Counted from the first letter of the stretch, positions 34,812-44,419 are shown. The stretch is DNA of 64,000 nucleotides from Archaeoglobus sp. UBA234 (GCA_002494625.1 DACH01000004.1:1-64000); one strand, 5' to 3'. A program made the numbers and translations. Notes: generated by a model from the sequence alone, not told the origin.

Positions 34812-36083
34812 ATGGAAAGATCAGTTTTAAAGAAGAGCGCTGAAAGCAACAAATATCTTCCACTCACACTCTTAGCAATTACACCGTCTGTTTTACTCCC
34901 CTATCTTGAATTTAGAGATGTTCTTGGTATATTTTCCATATTTTTTCTTTTATTCCTGTTCTACAGTGGAAAAAGAATAAGATTCACACTCTCAAATCCC
35001 GGTATCGAGACCTCCTACTTCAATTACTATGCCATTTCCATCATTCTGATTGTGCTAACCCTCTCCGTGCCTGAATATATTGCTGGTGCCTCCATCTTTA
35101 TGGTTATTGCCTTTGAATTGCTCAGCAGAGTTAAAAAAACAAAAGGAGCTTCTTTGATAAACATCAGTGTACTTACAACTTTTTCTGTTATTTATTTCCT
35201 CTTCTACTTTGTTTCAACAGGACTTTCATACAGCATCGATTTTATTCTTTTCCTCTCCCTTATCGGCGGGATAACCGGTGCTCTCATAATGAGTGTCGAT
35301 ACAGAGAGCGATAAGAGGGTTACACTCCTGCTTTCAACTTTTACAGTTTTCCTGATTTTCAACATTTATGGCTTTTCTGCAAGGTTTGACCAGCTCTTCT
35401 TTGCTTTCATTCTTTCGTTCATCCTTGCTCTCAGCGCCATGAGGGCAGGAGTGGCTGATGAGAGTGGCTTGCTAAGCGCTACCCTCATAGGTACACTGAT
35501 GATTGTTTTCACGGATATCAGATTCTTCATCGTTCTTCTCTCTTTTTACATTATAGGCTCCTTCGCAACAAAATACAGATACTCCATGAAAAAAGAAATG
35601 GGAATAGAGGAGCCTGCCGGGGGTACAAGAGGCTATGCCAATGTTTTCGCTAACAGCCTATCAGCTCTTTTCTTCGCTATGAACTATGGTGTTTATGGGA
35701 GCGACCTCTTTCTGGTATCCTTCGTTGCATCGGTTGCTGCTGCCCTTGGAGACACGATAGCAAGTGAAATAGGCAAGACGAGCAAGAAGGTTTACCTGAT
35801 AACAAACTTTGAAAGAGTCAGAGCAGGAGAGAGTGGAGGTATTTCCCTGATAGGTGAGATATCTGCTCTCGCCGGTTGTGGAGTCATTGTTTTGATTGCA
35901 GTGTTATCCGGAATTCTGCCACCCAGCCTTTCAACCATCCCCCTCATAGCGGGTTTCATAGCAGTCCATGTGGACAGTGTTCTTGGAGCAACACTGGAGA
36001 AGTATGGGTACCTCACCAACTCCGGAGTGAACTTTTTTGCCACCCTTAGCACGATGGTCTTTTGCTATTTCCTTATACTATGA
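34812..36083 (+). CDS. DUF92 membrane protein (VTE6-type, possible isoprenol-phosphate kinase)
   Basis: About 423 residues, hydrophobic throughout with some 10-12 helices. The C-terminal half holds the DUF92 landmarks: GGTRGYANVFANS, AAALGDTIASEIG and FERVRAGESGGISLIGE. Plant VTE6, a DUF92 member, phosphorylates phytyl phosphate. The N-terminal ~190 residues are an extension without a recognised domain. The frame opens at TTG 34806; ATG 34812 is preferred. It is divergent from the cis-prenyltransferase homolog with under 40 bases between, so a shared role in polyprenyl phosphate metabolism is plausible but unproven. Confidence 0.82.
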   Translation: MERSVLKKSAESNKYLPLTLLAITPSVLLPYLEFRDVLGIFSIFFLLFLFYSGKRIRFTLSNPGIETSYFNYYAISIILIVLTLSVPEYIAGASIFMVIAFELLSRVKKTKGASLINISVLTTFSVIYFLFYFVSTGLSYSIDFILFLSLIGGITGALIMSVDTESDKRVTLLLSTFTVFLIFNIYGFSARFDQLFFAFILSFILALSAMRAGVADESGLLSATLIGTLMIVFTDIRFFIVLLSFYIIGSFATKYRYSMKKEMGIEEPAGGTRGYANVFANSLSALFFAMNYGVYGSDLFLVSFVASVAAALGDTIASEIGKTSKKVYLITNFERVRAGESGGISLIGEISALAGCGVIVLIAVLSGILPPSLSTIPLIAGFIAVHVDSVLGATLEKYGYLTNSGVNFFATLSTMVFCYFLIL

Positions 36084-36090
36084 AGCAGAA

Positions 36091-37995
36091 TCAGAGCTTC
36101 CTGCGGATATAGTAGGCGAAAAATACTGATATTACCGAAATCGCTATTTCAAATCCCGGAATCTCTTTAACTATTTTTTCTACCTCAGGCAGTTTTGGAA
36201 TCTTTGGTTCTATTCTTGAAATCTCCGGAATTGTTTTGCTCTTCTCTGAATCCGATTTCGTGGTGTTATCAAAATTAAATTCTATCTTTACAATCTGAGC
36301 TCCAGGATATACTTTTGACAGAGAAAGCATGAGCTTTGCAAGCCTTTCAGAGAGTTTGTAGTATGAGAGTTTTACAACTGGATTTTCAGCTGTATCAGCA
36401 TACTCCATATAGGCAACAGGCAGTACTGGAGTAAGAATGTTCTCAAGCTCTCCAATGGCATTTCTGGCTGAGTTACTGGCTGATTCAACCTTTGAGTTCA
36501 AAAGATCCTCATCAACATTTATGAGTTCGATAGAGAGGCTTGCTTTGGTAATTCCATCGATTGCAGAGACCGCAGAACCTGCATAGAATCCCTCATCAAG
36601 CTGCTTCCTTGCAAGTTTAATGCTTTTTTCAGCCTCATCTATCAGAGTCGGATATCCCCCAATCTCAGTGGCATAAACTACAATCGATTCCGCCTGACCG
36701 AGGTAGAACTGGGCTCTTCTTTCAAGCTCCCCATCCTTGAGGGGGATATCCTCATCCACCGTTTCAAGGAGAGAGAGCCAGACTCTTGCACTCTCTACCC
36801 TCTCTTTCGCGAGGGCAAGGTATTTAATGGATTCAACCATATCCTCAGAGGTTCTTGCCAGATAAAGGTAATCCTCTGCAAGTGTTACCCTCTCCTGTGC
36901 AGCCCCAAATAGCTGGAATGATTCTATACCCATACTTTTCTGAGAGAGAAGATACTCCTTGCTTCTACCGATCTCATCTTCAACATTCTGGAACTCCCTC
37001 TCTAAGTCATCTGCAGTTTCTATTATCTGGGTGTAGTAAAGGGTTCTGAGCTCTATCTTCGCAGTAAAGTACTGACTGGTGGAGGTGTAGTAATTTCCCT
37101 CCTCATAACTCCTTTCTCCTGCCCTCATGTACTCTTCAGCCTTATCTGTTGAGAGACCCATTTCCTTTACAGTTGAGTAAAGATCTGATGTGTCTTTCTT
37201 CATTATCTCAGCTAATCTTTTAAGGAGGTCCGAGTATCTGGAAATGTTTGTTTCAAACTTTGATTTTACAATGGTGTGATTGGTGTAGTACAGAAGAGCC
37301 TCCTCAATCGTCTCAACCTCAACAACATTTACCCCAAGCTCTTTTCCATACTCAACAAGGTCAACAGGTTTGCTTTTCTTTGTTATGAAAATAAAGGGAC
37401 CCTTTTTTTCCTCCAGTGTCTCTTCAACATTTACAACTCTCTGTCCTTTTGGTATCAGGAAAATCTTTGCCCCGTTATCTGCTGCTGCCTTGAGCTTGTA
37501 GGGTATCCCTCCCACAGGTCCGATAAACCCGTCAGGATATATCATTCCAGTCATGTAAACATCCTTTCTCACTGTCAGATCTTTCAAAGCAGCCATTGTT
37601 GCTATCGTCATAACTCCACCAGCAGATGGACCGCCAACAATAGGTGAGTCAGCCTCTACCGTGAAGAAGAAGTCGTAATTCATAAAATCCATCCCGAGAA
37701 TATCGCAGGCTGTAAGAGCTGCGAGCTGAGCACTGCCCTGCATATCTATCTGGGTATACGGCAGAGTCGATACAAATACACGCCCTTCTCCGGGTGTAAC
37801 AGTGACAGATATGTCTATCACCGCTCCTTCTGGTGGTTCAGTACTCTTAACAGCAACAGCCCTTATTTTAACCTCAGTTGCGTTCAGAAACTCTGCACTA
37901 ACTTTTTTTACAATCTCCGGGCTGGAATGAGATAAAAATAGACTAAAACCCATAGTCAGGAAAAGAATAAGCAGCAGGATTAGAGTATTTTTCAT
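36091..37995 (-). CDS. Membrane-anchored Lon-type (S16) serine protease, ATPase-less
   Basis: About 634 residues from the ATG chosen here, which begins a signal or anchor (KNTLILLLILFLTMGFSLFL). The frame is open to 38151, but the extra 52 residues are basic and have no ribosome site. Numbering from 38151, the catalytic Ser/Lys dyad is S176 (GGPSAGGV) and K219 (GGIPYK). A long alpha-helical region and a C-terminal membrane helix (FEIAISVISVFFAYYIRRKL) follow. No AAA module is present. This matches the archaeal COG1750 protease group, acting outside the membrane; substrates are unknown. Confidence 0.82.
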   Translation of the reverse strand: MKNTLILLLILFLTMGFSLFLSHSSPEIVKKVSAEFLNATEVKIRAVAVKSTEPPEGAVIDISVTVTPGEGRVFVSTLPYTQIDMQGSAQLAALTACDILGMDFMNYDFFFTVEADSPIVGGPSAGGVMTIATMAALKDLTVRKDVYMTGMIYPDGFIGPVGGIPYKLKAAADNGAKIFLIPKGQRVVNVEETLEEKKGPFIFITKKSKPVDLVEYGKELGVNVVEVETIEEALLYYTNHTIVKSKFETNISRYSDLLKRLAEIMKKDTSDLYSTVKEMGLSTDKAEEYMRAGERSYEEGNYYTSTSQYFTAKIELRTLYYTQIIETADDLEREFQNVEDEIGRSKEYLLSQKSMGIESFQLFGAAQERVTLAEDYLYLARTSEDMVESIKYLALAKERVESARVWLSLLETVDEDIPLKDGELERRAQFYLGQAESIVVYATEIGGYPTLIDEAEKSIKLARKQLDEGFYAGSAVSAIDGITKASLSIELINVDEDLLNSKVESASNSARNAIGELENILTPVLPVAYMEYADTAENPVVKLSYYKLSERLAKLMLSLSKVYPGAQIVKIEFNFDNTTKSDSEKSKTIPEISRIEPKIPKLPEVEKIVKEIPGFEIAISVISVFFAYYIRRKL

Positions 37996-38260
37996 TAAAT
38001 TTGGTGAGTTTTGCTCTGAGAATTTTGAAACAGTTTTTTTGAGCTTTAATTTTTTTGAATGCATGGAAAAGAATAGGTTGCTGAAAAAATAATGTTTTCG
38101 GTAACAGTTTATCTGAGTTCTCCTTTTAATCCTCTGCTCAGCCTTTTTCAACCACCACTGGAATCATCGTAAACATGTCTGTGGGAATTCCAAAACGCTT
38201 CATTAAGCCTGTCTGCTTCAATCCGGAAAATTTTTCAATTTTAGCCAAAACATAGATTCA

Positions 38261-38842
38261 ATGGGTAATATAGACAACCTGATCTTTGATTTAGATGGGA
38301 CTCTCACTGAATTCAATCTACCCTTTGATAAGATAAGGGACAGATTAAGAATAAAAGAGAGGTTCGTTCTTGAAAGCATTCTCAAATCCAGCCCCAAAGA
38401 AAGAGAAAGAAAATTTGAGGTACTTAAACGCTTTGAAATCGAAGCTGCAAAAAATTCGAAGCTCATCCCGGGAGTGAAAGAAATAATTGAGCTTATTGAG
38501 GGCAAGAATATTAAAAAAGGGATCGTTACCAGAAACTGCAAAGAAAGCGTGGAGATATTTTCCAGAAAGTTCAGAATCGATTTTGACTACATTATCAGTC
38601 GGGAAAGAATCACTCCTAAGCCCTCTCCACTTCCAGTGGTTCTTGCTATTCTTCTCGCAAAATCAAGACCGGAAAATAGCTTAGTTGTTGGTGATTTCAA
38701 GTTCGATTTAATCTCGGGAAAGCTTGCTGGGGTTAAAACGGTTCTCCTCAAAACAGAAAAAAACTCAGAAATGATTGATGAATTCATTCCCCTCGCTGAC
38801 TATGTGATTGAAGACATAAGGGAGCTTAAGAGGCTGATTTAA
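38261..38842 (+). CDS. HAD-superfamily hydrolase (phosphoglycolate phosphatase-like)
   Basis: 193 residues. The nucleophile motif FDLDGTLTE has D10 and D12; GIVTRN provides motif II, a conserved Lys is in TPKPSP, and VVGDFKFDL is motif IV. The helical cap between motifs I and II places it in the HAD-IA class. The substrate, probably a small phosphorylated metabolite, is not predictable. No operon partner. Confidence 0.85.
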   Translation: MGNIDNLIFDLDGTLTEFNLPFDKIRDRLRIKERFVLESILKSSPKERERKFEVLKRFEIEAAKNSKLIPGVKEIIELIEGKNIKKGIVTRNCKESVEIFSRKFRIDFDYIISRERITPKPSPLPVVLAILLAKSRPENSLVVGDFKFDLISGKLAGVKTVLLKTEKNSEMIDEFIPLADYVIEDIRELKRLI

Positions 38843-38869
38843 GAGCTTTAAGATGTTCTTTTGAGATGA

Positions 38870-39280
38870 TCAATTGAATGATGTTTCAAAAATAAGAATA
38901 AAATTGTGAACCACAATAAAAACATATACGAGAGTGCTCCAGATCATTGCAAGAAAGACTGAACTTATAACAACAGTGCGAATTTTCTCTGCGATGGTGG
39001 GAGTGCTGTAATCATCAATTCTAACTTTTTTACACTTCAGAAGCAAAATAAAAGGTACGAGAGGGATTAAAATCTTGTAGATAGCCATCAATAGAGGTGA
39101 CTTTGAATAAAGAAAGGCTATAAACAAATTCAGCTCCTCATAAAATCCCGTGTTGAGTGCAAAAAGGGTTGTAAATAGATCGGCAAAATTTATGGTTGTG
39201 AAAAGCAGCAGGAGAGCAATGATGTTCCTGTTGCTGAGGAGTGTATAATTTCTGCTGAGCAATTCATAAACAACCATCAA
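38870..39280 (-). CDS. Small membrane protein, DUF5658-like
   Basis: 136 residues with about four hydrophobic helices. NFADLFTTLFALNTGFYEELN near the start resembles the N-x2-D-x3-T...G..E.N pattern of DUF5658 proteins, common and unstudied in archaea. ATGs at 39280 and 39277 are both possible starts. It stands alone; no function can be offered. Confidence 0.6.
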   Translation of the reverse strand: MMVVYELLSRNYTLLSNRNIIALLLLFTTINFADLFTTLFALNTGFYEELNLFIAFLYSKSPLLMAIYKILIPLVPFILLLKCKKVRIDDYSTPTIAEKIRTVVISSVFLAMIWSTLVYVFIVVHNFILIFETSFN

Positions 39281-39369
39281 CCAATTTTGAGAAAATTATT
39301 TAATAAATTTTTTCACCTTCTGAATATATAATCATCATATTAATTATGATTACAATACGGTGATGATGT

Positions 39370-40164
39370 TTATTCGAAGAGTTTTCCAAGGTGTTCGAGC
39401 ACATAATCTGGTTTTAAGCCACTTCTCTCAATCATTTCTTCAAGGTTCTCCTCTGTAGTAACACCACTCAGCACAAGCAGAGTTTTTGCACCTATCCTTT
39501 TTCCTGCCTCCACATCAACATCGATCTGATCCCCAACCACCACAACATCACTTGCTTCGAGTCCAAGAGTTTCCAATGCTTTGTTCATTATCACAGTCTC
39601 AGGTTTCCCACAGATGCAATCGGGCATTCTGCCCGTCATCCAGTAGAGGGCACCAACTATCATTCCCGTACCGGGAATAGGACCATCTTCAGAAGGAAAA
39701 ATTCTGTCAGGATTTGTGGCGTAATACAGTTTGCTCTTATCAAGGCACATTCTGAGAGCTTTTGTCATTATATCGAAGTTTATTCCTCTGTTTGATCCTA
39801 CAACAAGAATATCTGCCTCGGTGTAGTCAACAATATCGTGTCCCGCAAGCTTCAGTTCCTCAATTAACCCTTCCTCACCTGTCGTGAAAATCCTGCTTCC
39901 TCCATGCTTTTCTCTTATATACTCTGCAGTCGCATAGGTTGTTAAAATCATCTGATTCTCATCCACATCTAAGCCATATCCCCGAAACCTCTCAGTATAA
40001 ATTCTCCTGCTCCTTGTTGAGTTGTTGGAAACGAAGACGACCTTTTTTCCCAGATCCATGAGCTTCTTAACTGCCTCAACCGCAGGCTTGATGGGTTTTT
40101 TTCCTTTCCCAACCACACCATCAACATCCAGAATAAACCCCTTCTTTTCTAGGAGAGAGTGCAT
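39370..40164 (-). CDS. HAD-IIA phosphatase (NagD / p-nitrophenyl phosphatase family)
   Basis: 264 residues. ILDVDGVV (D13, D15), VFVSNNSTRSR, GKPETVIM and VVVGDQIDVDV are the four HAD motifs with the IIA-type C2 cap between. Archaeal homologs act on phosphoglycolate, glycerol phosphate or similar metabolites. It is followed by the SAM hydroxide adenosyltransferase gene upstream on the same strand, 52 bases away. Confidence 0.88.
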   Translation of the reverse strand: MHSLLEKKGFILDVDGVVGKGKKPIKPAVEAVKKLMDLGKKVVFVSNNSTRSRRIYTERFRGYGLDVDENQMILTTYATAEYIREKHGGSRIFTTGEEGLIEELKLAGHDIVDYTEADILVVGSNRGINFDIMTKALRMCLDKSKLYYATNPDRIFPSEDGPIPGTGMIVGALYWMTGRMPDCICGKPETVIMNKALETLGLEASDVVVVGDQIDVDVEAGKRIGAKTLLVLSGVTTEENLEEMIERSGLKPDYVLEHLGKLFE

Positions 40165-40216
40165 GAGTTAAAATCTCATCCAGACTAAAAATAACTTTTG
40201 AATCAAGAAGATGTTA

Positions 40217-41068
40217 TTAGAGAAATTCAAATGTTATTTTTCCTATATCCACACCCAATTTCTCGGAGGCGTTTTCATTCCTCAGGCTGAATTCGAGTGT
40301 ATCAAAACTTCCTATAAGTGCCAGTGGTTCACCTACCTCAACATCGGAGTATGTCTCAACAAATGGAAACTCAACTCCCCTTATACTGATCTTTTCAGGC
40401 TTTAGCTTCTCAACAACTTCTCTTTTTAAGTCGGTTATGATGTTCCCGAAAGAGTCGATATGTGCTACATTGCATTCAACAAACCCACCCGAGATCCGGG
40501 GGTTGAACAGATCTATCTTTACAGGTTCTTTCCCAAAATCCTCGGCAATCTCATGCATTCTGCCGAGTGCGGTAAGAGCGGCAGCTGGAGCAAAAACATC
40601 TCTCCCGTGGAAGGTTGATGAGAGTCTGCCAGTGTATTTGCTGGTTTTATGCATATCAACCCTGAACATGCGCCCGATATTATCCATAACCCCAGAAAGA
40701 ATGCCGTTGTCAGGTACTATGAAAAAGCTGTTCTCAAAGCTGTTCTTGCCTTCCGCTATGATTATATCTCTGTCCGTTCCCACTCCGGGATCAACCACCG
40801 CAACATGAACGGAGTTATCAAAAAAGCTGGAGTAACTGGCGAGTAAAAAAGCCCCCTGAAGTATATTCTGTGGTTTAACCGAATGGTTTATGTCTATGAT
40901 GCTGGCATCGGGGTGTATTTTCAAAATTACACCTTTCATAACCCCAGGATAAAAATCTCCAAAGTCTGTCAGTAGAGTTATAGTCCTCTTCACCGCAGAT
41001 TTTTCTGAAGCCATGTGGGGGTTCATACAGGTGATACTGTTTACCTGTTTTTGAAGTTTGCCCAGCAT
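40217..41068 (-). CDS. SAM hydroxide adenosyltransferase (DUF62, SAM hydrolase)
   Basis: Up to 283 residues. TLLTDFGDFYPGVMKGVI, IIDINHSVKPQNILQGAFLL and VHVAVVDPGVGTDR are the hallmarks of the DUF62 family, which splits S-adenosylmethionine to adenosine and methionine using an activated water. The family usually starts right before TLLTDFG, so the first ~28 residues from this ATG may not be translated; internal ATGs at residues 15 and 19 are alternatives, none with a good ribosome site. Physiological role unclear. Confidence 0.85.
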   Translation of the reverse strand: MLGKLQKQVNSITCMNPHMASEKSAVKRTITLLTDFGDFYPGVMKGVILKIHPDASIIDINHSVKPQNILQGAFLLASYSSFFDNSVHVAVVDPGVGTDRDIIIAEGKNSFENSFFIVPDNGILSGVMDNIGRMFRVDMHKTSKYTGRLSSTFHGRDVFAPAAALTALGRMHEIAEDFGKEPVKIDLFNPRISGGFVECNVAHIDSFGNIITDLKREVVEKLKPEKISIRGVEFPFVETYSDVEVGEPLALIGSFDTLEFSLRNENASEKLGVDIGKITFEFL

Positions 41069-41125
41069 TCAGTAAGGATAGGAGATATGGCCAAAGTTTA
41101 TATCTGATTAAAGAGGGATTTAAGT

Positions 41126-41872
41126 ATGGAATGGAGCAAACTCGGGAAAGAGGTTTTTGATATCCTGCGGCTCAGAACACCACCTGTCGGAATCTTATTC
41201 TCTGAAAAGGAGTATATTCCTGAAGGATCGTTCAGACCATCAAAATACGGGTTGAAAATGGCAGTCTGTCAGGCTATCGGTTTTGCAAGATACAGTGGAA
41301 GGACTGTTGCACTTACATATGATGACTTTGCATGTCCTCCTGCCATGGTAATATACGGATTGGTGGAGGGAGAGGTTAAAGAGATTCTGTCAAAAGCAAA
41401 ATGGCTGTGTGATGAATCGGCATACTATCCTGAGGATTTCCTGCCAAAAGGGAAGTACAAGACATTCATCTTTGGTGATATGACTACCATGAAGGTTGAG
41501 CCTGAAATAGTAATGGTATTTGGAACTCCTGCCCAGGTTGGAAGACTCATACAGGCAGTGACCTATTTTGGAGGGAGTGTGAAAGCTGAGCTGACAGCCA
41601 AAACCGCCTCATGCTCCGAGGCTTTAATCCCCGCCCTTAATGGAGAGCCAGCAATTTCAGTACCCGGGGCAGGAGATAGAGTCTTTGCAGGTATCGATGA
41701 GTGTGAAATGGTATTCTCCTTTCCGTATTCCTGGATGAATAAAATTCTGGAGGGGCTTAAAAATGCCGGTAAAAACGCCAATGTGAGTTATCCAGTTCAG
41801 CCTTTCCTGTTCTTCTCACCCCGGTTTCCAAAAGTGTATAGAGAGATAATGGAGAAGTTTAAGAGAGTTTGA
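41126..41872 (+). CDS. DUF169 family protein
   Basis: 248 residues. RTPPVGILFSEKE at the start, CQAIGFARYSGRTV and DDFACPPAMVIYGL in the middle match DUF169 (COG2043), a family of unknown function common in archaea and anaerobic bacteria with conserved Cys residues that could bind a metal or cluster. TTTATAT at 41097-41103 is a TATA candidate, and AGAGGGA lies eight bases before the ATG. Confidence 0.82.
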   Translation: MEWSKLGKEVFDILRLRTPPVGILFSEKEYIPEGSFRPSKYGLKMAVCQAIGFARYSGRTVALTYDDFACPPAMVIYGLVEGEVKEILSKAKWLCDESAYYPEDFLPKGKYKTFIFGDMTTMKVEPEIVMVFGTPAQVGRLIQAVTYFGGSVKAELTAKTASCSEALIPALNGEPAISVPGAGDRVFAGIDECEMVFSFPYSWMNKILEGLKNAGKNANVSYPVQPFLFFSPRFPKVYREIMEKFKRV

Positions 41873-42330
41873 TGAATTCAAATGACTTGAGCTTGAATTT
41901 TATTTGATTTTTATCTGATTTTACGAAAAGAGCTATGACCCAAGGCATCCTGAACTCACCAAGATTGATGAGGGTTTTAAACTTACTATCCCAGAGACCA
42001 GCTACAAAAAAGAGGGGTTTTCGATTACAGAAGGTGTTTCCTTTGCAAGGGCAAAAAACGACATCAGATAGGGGTGATCTGTTCGAATATGTGAGAGTTT
42101 TCTGTGAGAGCTTGTGAGATAGAACTAAAAGAACAGTTTCGAAATTTATGATTTCAGCCACTTTAGTCAATAAAAAGGCATGGATTATGAAAAGACTGTA
42201 ACGGTTGTTGTGAAACTCAAAAACATCATATTAGCTCCTCAATTGGAAACAACAATCATCCAAGAATTTAAAGAACTTGTTAGCCCATTCAACTCCTGGA
42301 TTTATCCTGTCCATTCAATATCCTGTTCAT
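41873..42330. other. Gene-poor stretch with decayed coding remnants
   Basis: 458 bases without an intact gene. From about 41931 to 42070 one plus-strand frame without a start codon reads protein-like (SYDPRHPELTKIDEGFKL...), ending in stops. From 42180 a separate frame resembles a transposon protein (next entry). AT-rich spacers fill the rest. The region lies just outside the cofH end. Confidence 0.45.
42180..42330 (+). pseudogene. Probable N-terminal remnant of a TnpB-like transposon protein
   Basis: The frame from ATG 42180 begins EKTVTVVVKLKNIIL and continues ETTIIQEFKELV, the beta strand plus helix at the start of IS200/IS605-family TnpB proteins. After about 35 residues the similarity ends and the frame runs into the 3' end of cofH on the other strand. 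Only the first part is likely genuine. Identification is by pattern only. Confidence 0.4.
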
Positions 42331-43347
42331 TCAATACTCTCTCAAAACCTCATAAAGTGTGGTTCTCTGAACAGGGATTCTCGATGCAGTTCTTATCATG
42401 TTTATAAGCTCATCCACTTCCATGAACTCACCACTGCTTGCCCCTGCAGATTTTGAGATGTTTTCCTCCATCAGTGTGCCACCAACATCATTTGCTCCTG
42501 TGTGGAGGGATACCTGAACAAGCTTTTTGCCCAGCTTTACCCAAGACGCCTGTATGTTTGTCACATCTGGATGAAGGATTATTCTGGCAATGGCAATAAC
42601 CAGCAGATCATCGAATCCGGAACTTCCAGAGGAGATTTTTCCAAGTTCGTTATTCTTTGACATAAACGGAAGGGGGATAAATTCAGTTATCCCTCCCGTT
42701 TCCTGCTGTATTTTCTTTATAAGCAAAAGGTGGTTTATTCTGTCCTCCCATGTATCTATATGCCCGTACATCATGGTTGCTGTTGTGGGAATCCCGATCC
42801 TATGGGCTGTTTTGACCACCCATTCCCATTCCGATGTGGTCAACTTTTCGGGGCAGATTTCTTTTCTGACACTGTCAATGAGTATTTCTGCTGCAGTTCC
42901 TGGCATGGAATCAAGACCACTTTTTTTAAGCTCCCTGAGAGTGTCTTCAAGATGGAGGTTGCTGTTTCTGGAAGCATGGAGAACTTCCATCGGTGAGAAG
43001 GCATGAATGTGTATTTTCTTTGAGATATCCCTCACAGCCTGAAGAATTGATGTATAAAACTCAATATCTGCATTTGCAAGCAACCCACCCTGGATACAGA
43101 CCTCCGTGCAACCATATTCAACAGCTTCCTCAACCTTTTCGGCTATTTCATCAGGTGTAAGGAGGAATCTTTTTCTATTTCTGAAAGAGCAGAATCTGCA
43201 TCGATTGATGCAGATATCTGTGAAATTTATGTTCCTGTTAACAACAAAGCTTACCCTATCTCCATTCATCTTTCTCCTCAGATCATCAGCAAGCTTGAAA
43301 GTTTCATAAGGGTTTGTCAGCAGAGATAAATATTCCTGTGCTAACAT
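42331..43347 (-). CDS. cofH: FO synthase subunit 2 (5-amino-6-ribitylaminouracil--tyrosine transferase), radical SAM
   Basis: 338 residues. The radical SAM motif CINRCRFC binds the 4Fe-4S cluster; TATMMYGHIDTWEDRI and GITEFIPLPF are CofH/MqnE-family stretches. With CofG it makes FO, the chromophore of F420. Its ATG (43345-43347) follows GGGGTGA and overlaps the end of cofG by seven bases. The N terminus is slightly shorter than usual, with the core complete. Confidence 0.93.
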   Translation of the reverse strand: MLAQEYLSLLTNPYETFKLADDLRRKMNGDRVSFVVNRNINFTDICINRCRFCSFRNRKRFLLTPDEIAEKVEEAVEYGCTEVCIQGGLLANADIEFYTSILQAVRDISKKIHIHAFSPMEVLHASRNSNLHLEDTLRELKKSGLDSMPGTAAEILIDSVRKEICPEKLTTSEWEWVVKTAHRIGIPTTATMMYGHIDTWEDRINHLLLIKKIQQETGGITEFIPLPFMSKNNELGKISSGSSGFDDLLVIAIARIILHPDVTNIQASWVKLGKKLVQVSLHTGANDVGGTLMEENISKSAGASSGEFMEVDELINMIRTASRIPVQRTTLYEVLREY

Positions 43348-44363
43348 TCATTCACCCCTTTTCCCGATACATACCCATTCTTCCTGTAACCATTCTCGTC
43401 TGCCAGCTGTTCAATAAGATGTCCGGTGTGCTTCCCATACCATCCGACCTTTATAAACCTTGGGTAAACTGCCAGTCTTTCTTTAAGGAAATACTCGCCC
43501 TTTAAACATCTTTCGATTTTTTCTATCTCAGGCCATGGCGCCTCAGGGTTGATGTAGTCTATTGTAGTGTCCGATATTCCTCCAATATCTCCTGCCCCTG
43601 CCTTTATAAAAGGACTTATGTCATCCACGAGATTCGGTGGTATCTGAATTTCAACTTCCTGAGGAAGTATTTTCCTTGCCTCCCTCACTATTTTAAGCAT
43701 TGTTTCAGCAGAGGGGGGAGGTGTGTTTTCCATGACTGTCCCTTTTTTTGGCTTGAAATTCTGAATTATACACTCTTGGATATGCCCGTAATTACTGTGA
43801 AGCTCTGAAATAACATCAAGGGAGTAGAGATCCTCATATAAATTCTCACCTATACCAACAAGAATACCAGTTGTGAAGGGGATCTGAAGCTTACCCGCAT
43901 TTATTATCGACCTGATTCTCTCTTCAGGTTTTTTACCCGGACTGTTTTCATGACACTCGAGTTCAACTGCCTGTTCCAGCATCAAGCCCATTGAAGCATT
44001 GAATCCCTTTAACCTCTTCATCTCCTCGTATCCCAGCACCCCTGCATTGGTGTGGGGGAGCTTGCCATGTTCAATTGCAAGTGCATTCATGTGAAGTAAA
44101 TAATCAATGAAGCTTCTAAATCCCATAGATTTTAACTTCTCTGAAACCCCTTCAACCTCATCCGGTTTTTCTCCGAAGGTGAAAAGAGCTTCGGTTGCAT
44201 TGATAGCTTTTGAAAGCAATTTCGATACCTCTGCAGAAGTCATCAAGGATGGATTGTCGCTCCGGAAGCCACAGTAATGACATCTGTTTCTACATGCGTT
44301 TGTGAGGGGTATGAAAACATTTCTGGTGAATGTGACGATCCCGGGCTTTTCAGTAATCTGCAT
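43341..44363 (-). CDS. cofG: FO synthase subunit 1 (7,8-didemethyl-8-hydroxy-5-deazariboflavin synthase), radical SAM
   Basis: 340 residues. The radical SAM motif CRNRCHYCGF, FTFGEKPDE and HTNAGVLGYEEM identify CofG, which closes the deazaflavin ring from the CofH product. First gene of a two-gene operon with cofH. F420 made this way is needed by Mtd and probably by the luciferase-family enzyme at 62274. Confidence 0.94.
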   Translation of the reverse strand: MQITEKPGIVTFTRNVFIPLTNACRNRCHYCGFRSDNPSLMTSAEVSKLLSKAINATEALFTFGEKPDEVEGVSEKLKSMGFRSFIDYLLHMNALAIEHGKLPHTNAGVLGYEEMKRLKGFNASMGLMLEQAVELECHENSPGKKPEERIRSIINAGKLQIPFTTGILVGIGENLYEDLYSLDVISELHSNYGHIQECIIQNFKPKKGTVMENTPPPSAETMLKIVREARKILPQEVEIQIPPNLVDDISPFIKAGAGDIGGISDTTIDYINPEAPWPEIEKIERCLKGEYFLKERLAVYPRFIKVGWYGKHTGHLIEQLADENGYRKNGYVSGKGVNEC

Positions 44364-44419
44364 TTACATTGCAGTTTGATCCAGGTAAAATAAGGTTTTG
44401 CTTTTTTGGAGATGGTGAA

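Noticed and set aside
37996..38151. 52-residue extension of the Lon-type protease
   Set aside because: No ribosome site at the outer ATGs, and the signal peptide begins at the inner ATG; kept only as an alternative.
41859..42170. 103-codon minus-strand open frame below the DUF169 gene
   Set aside because: Composition is unlike a conserved protein, it overlaps the 3' end of the DUF169 gene, and another frame on the plus strand looks more protein-like over the same bases.
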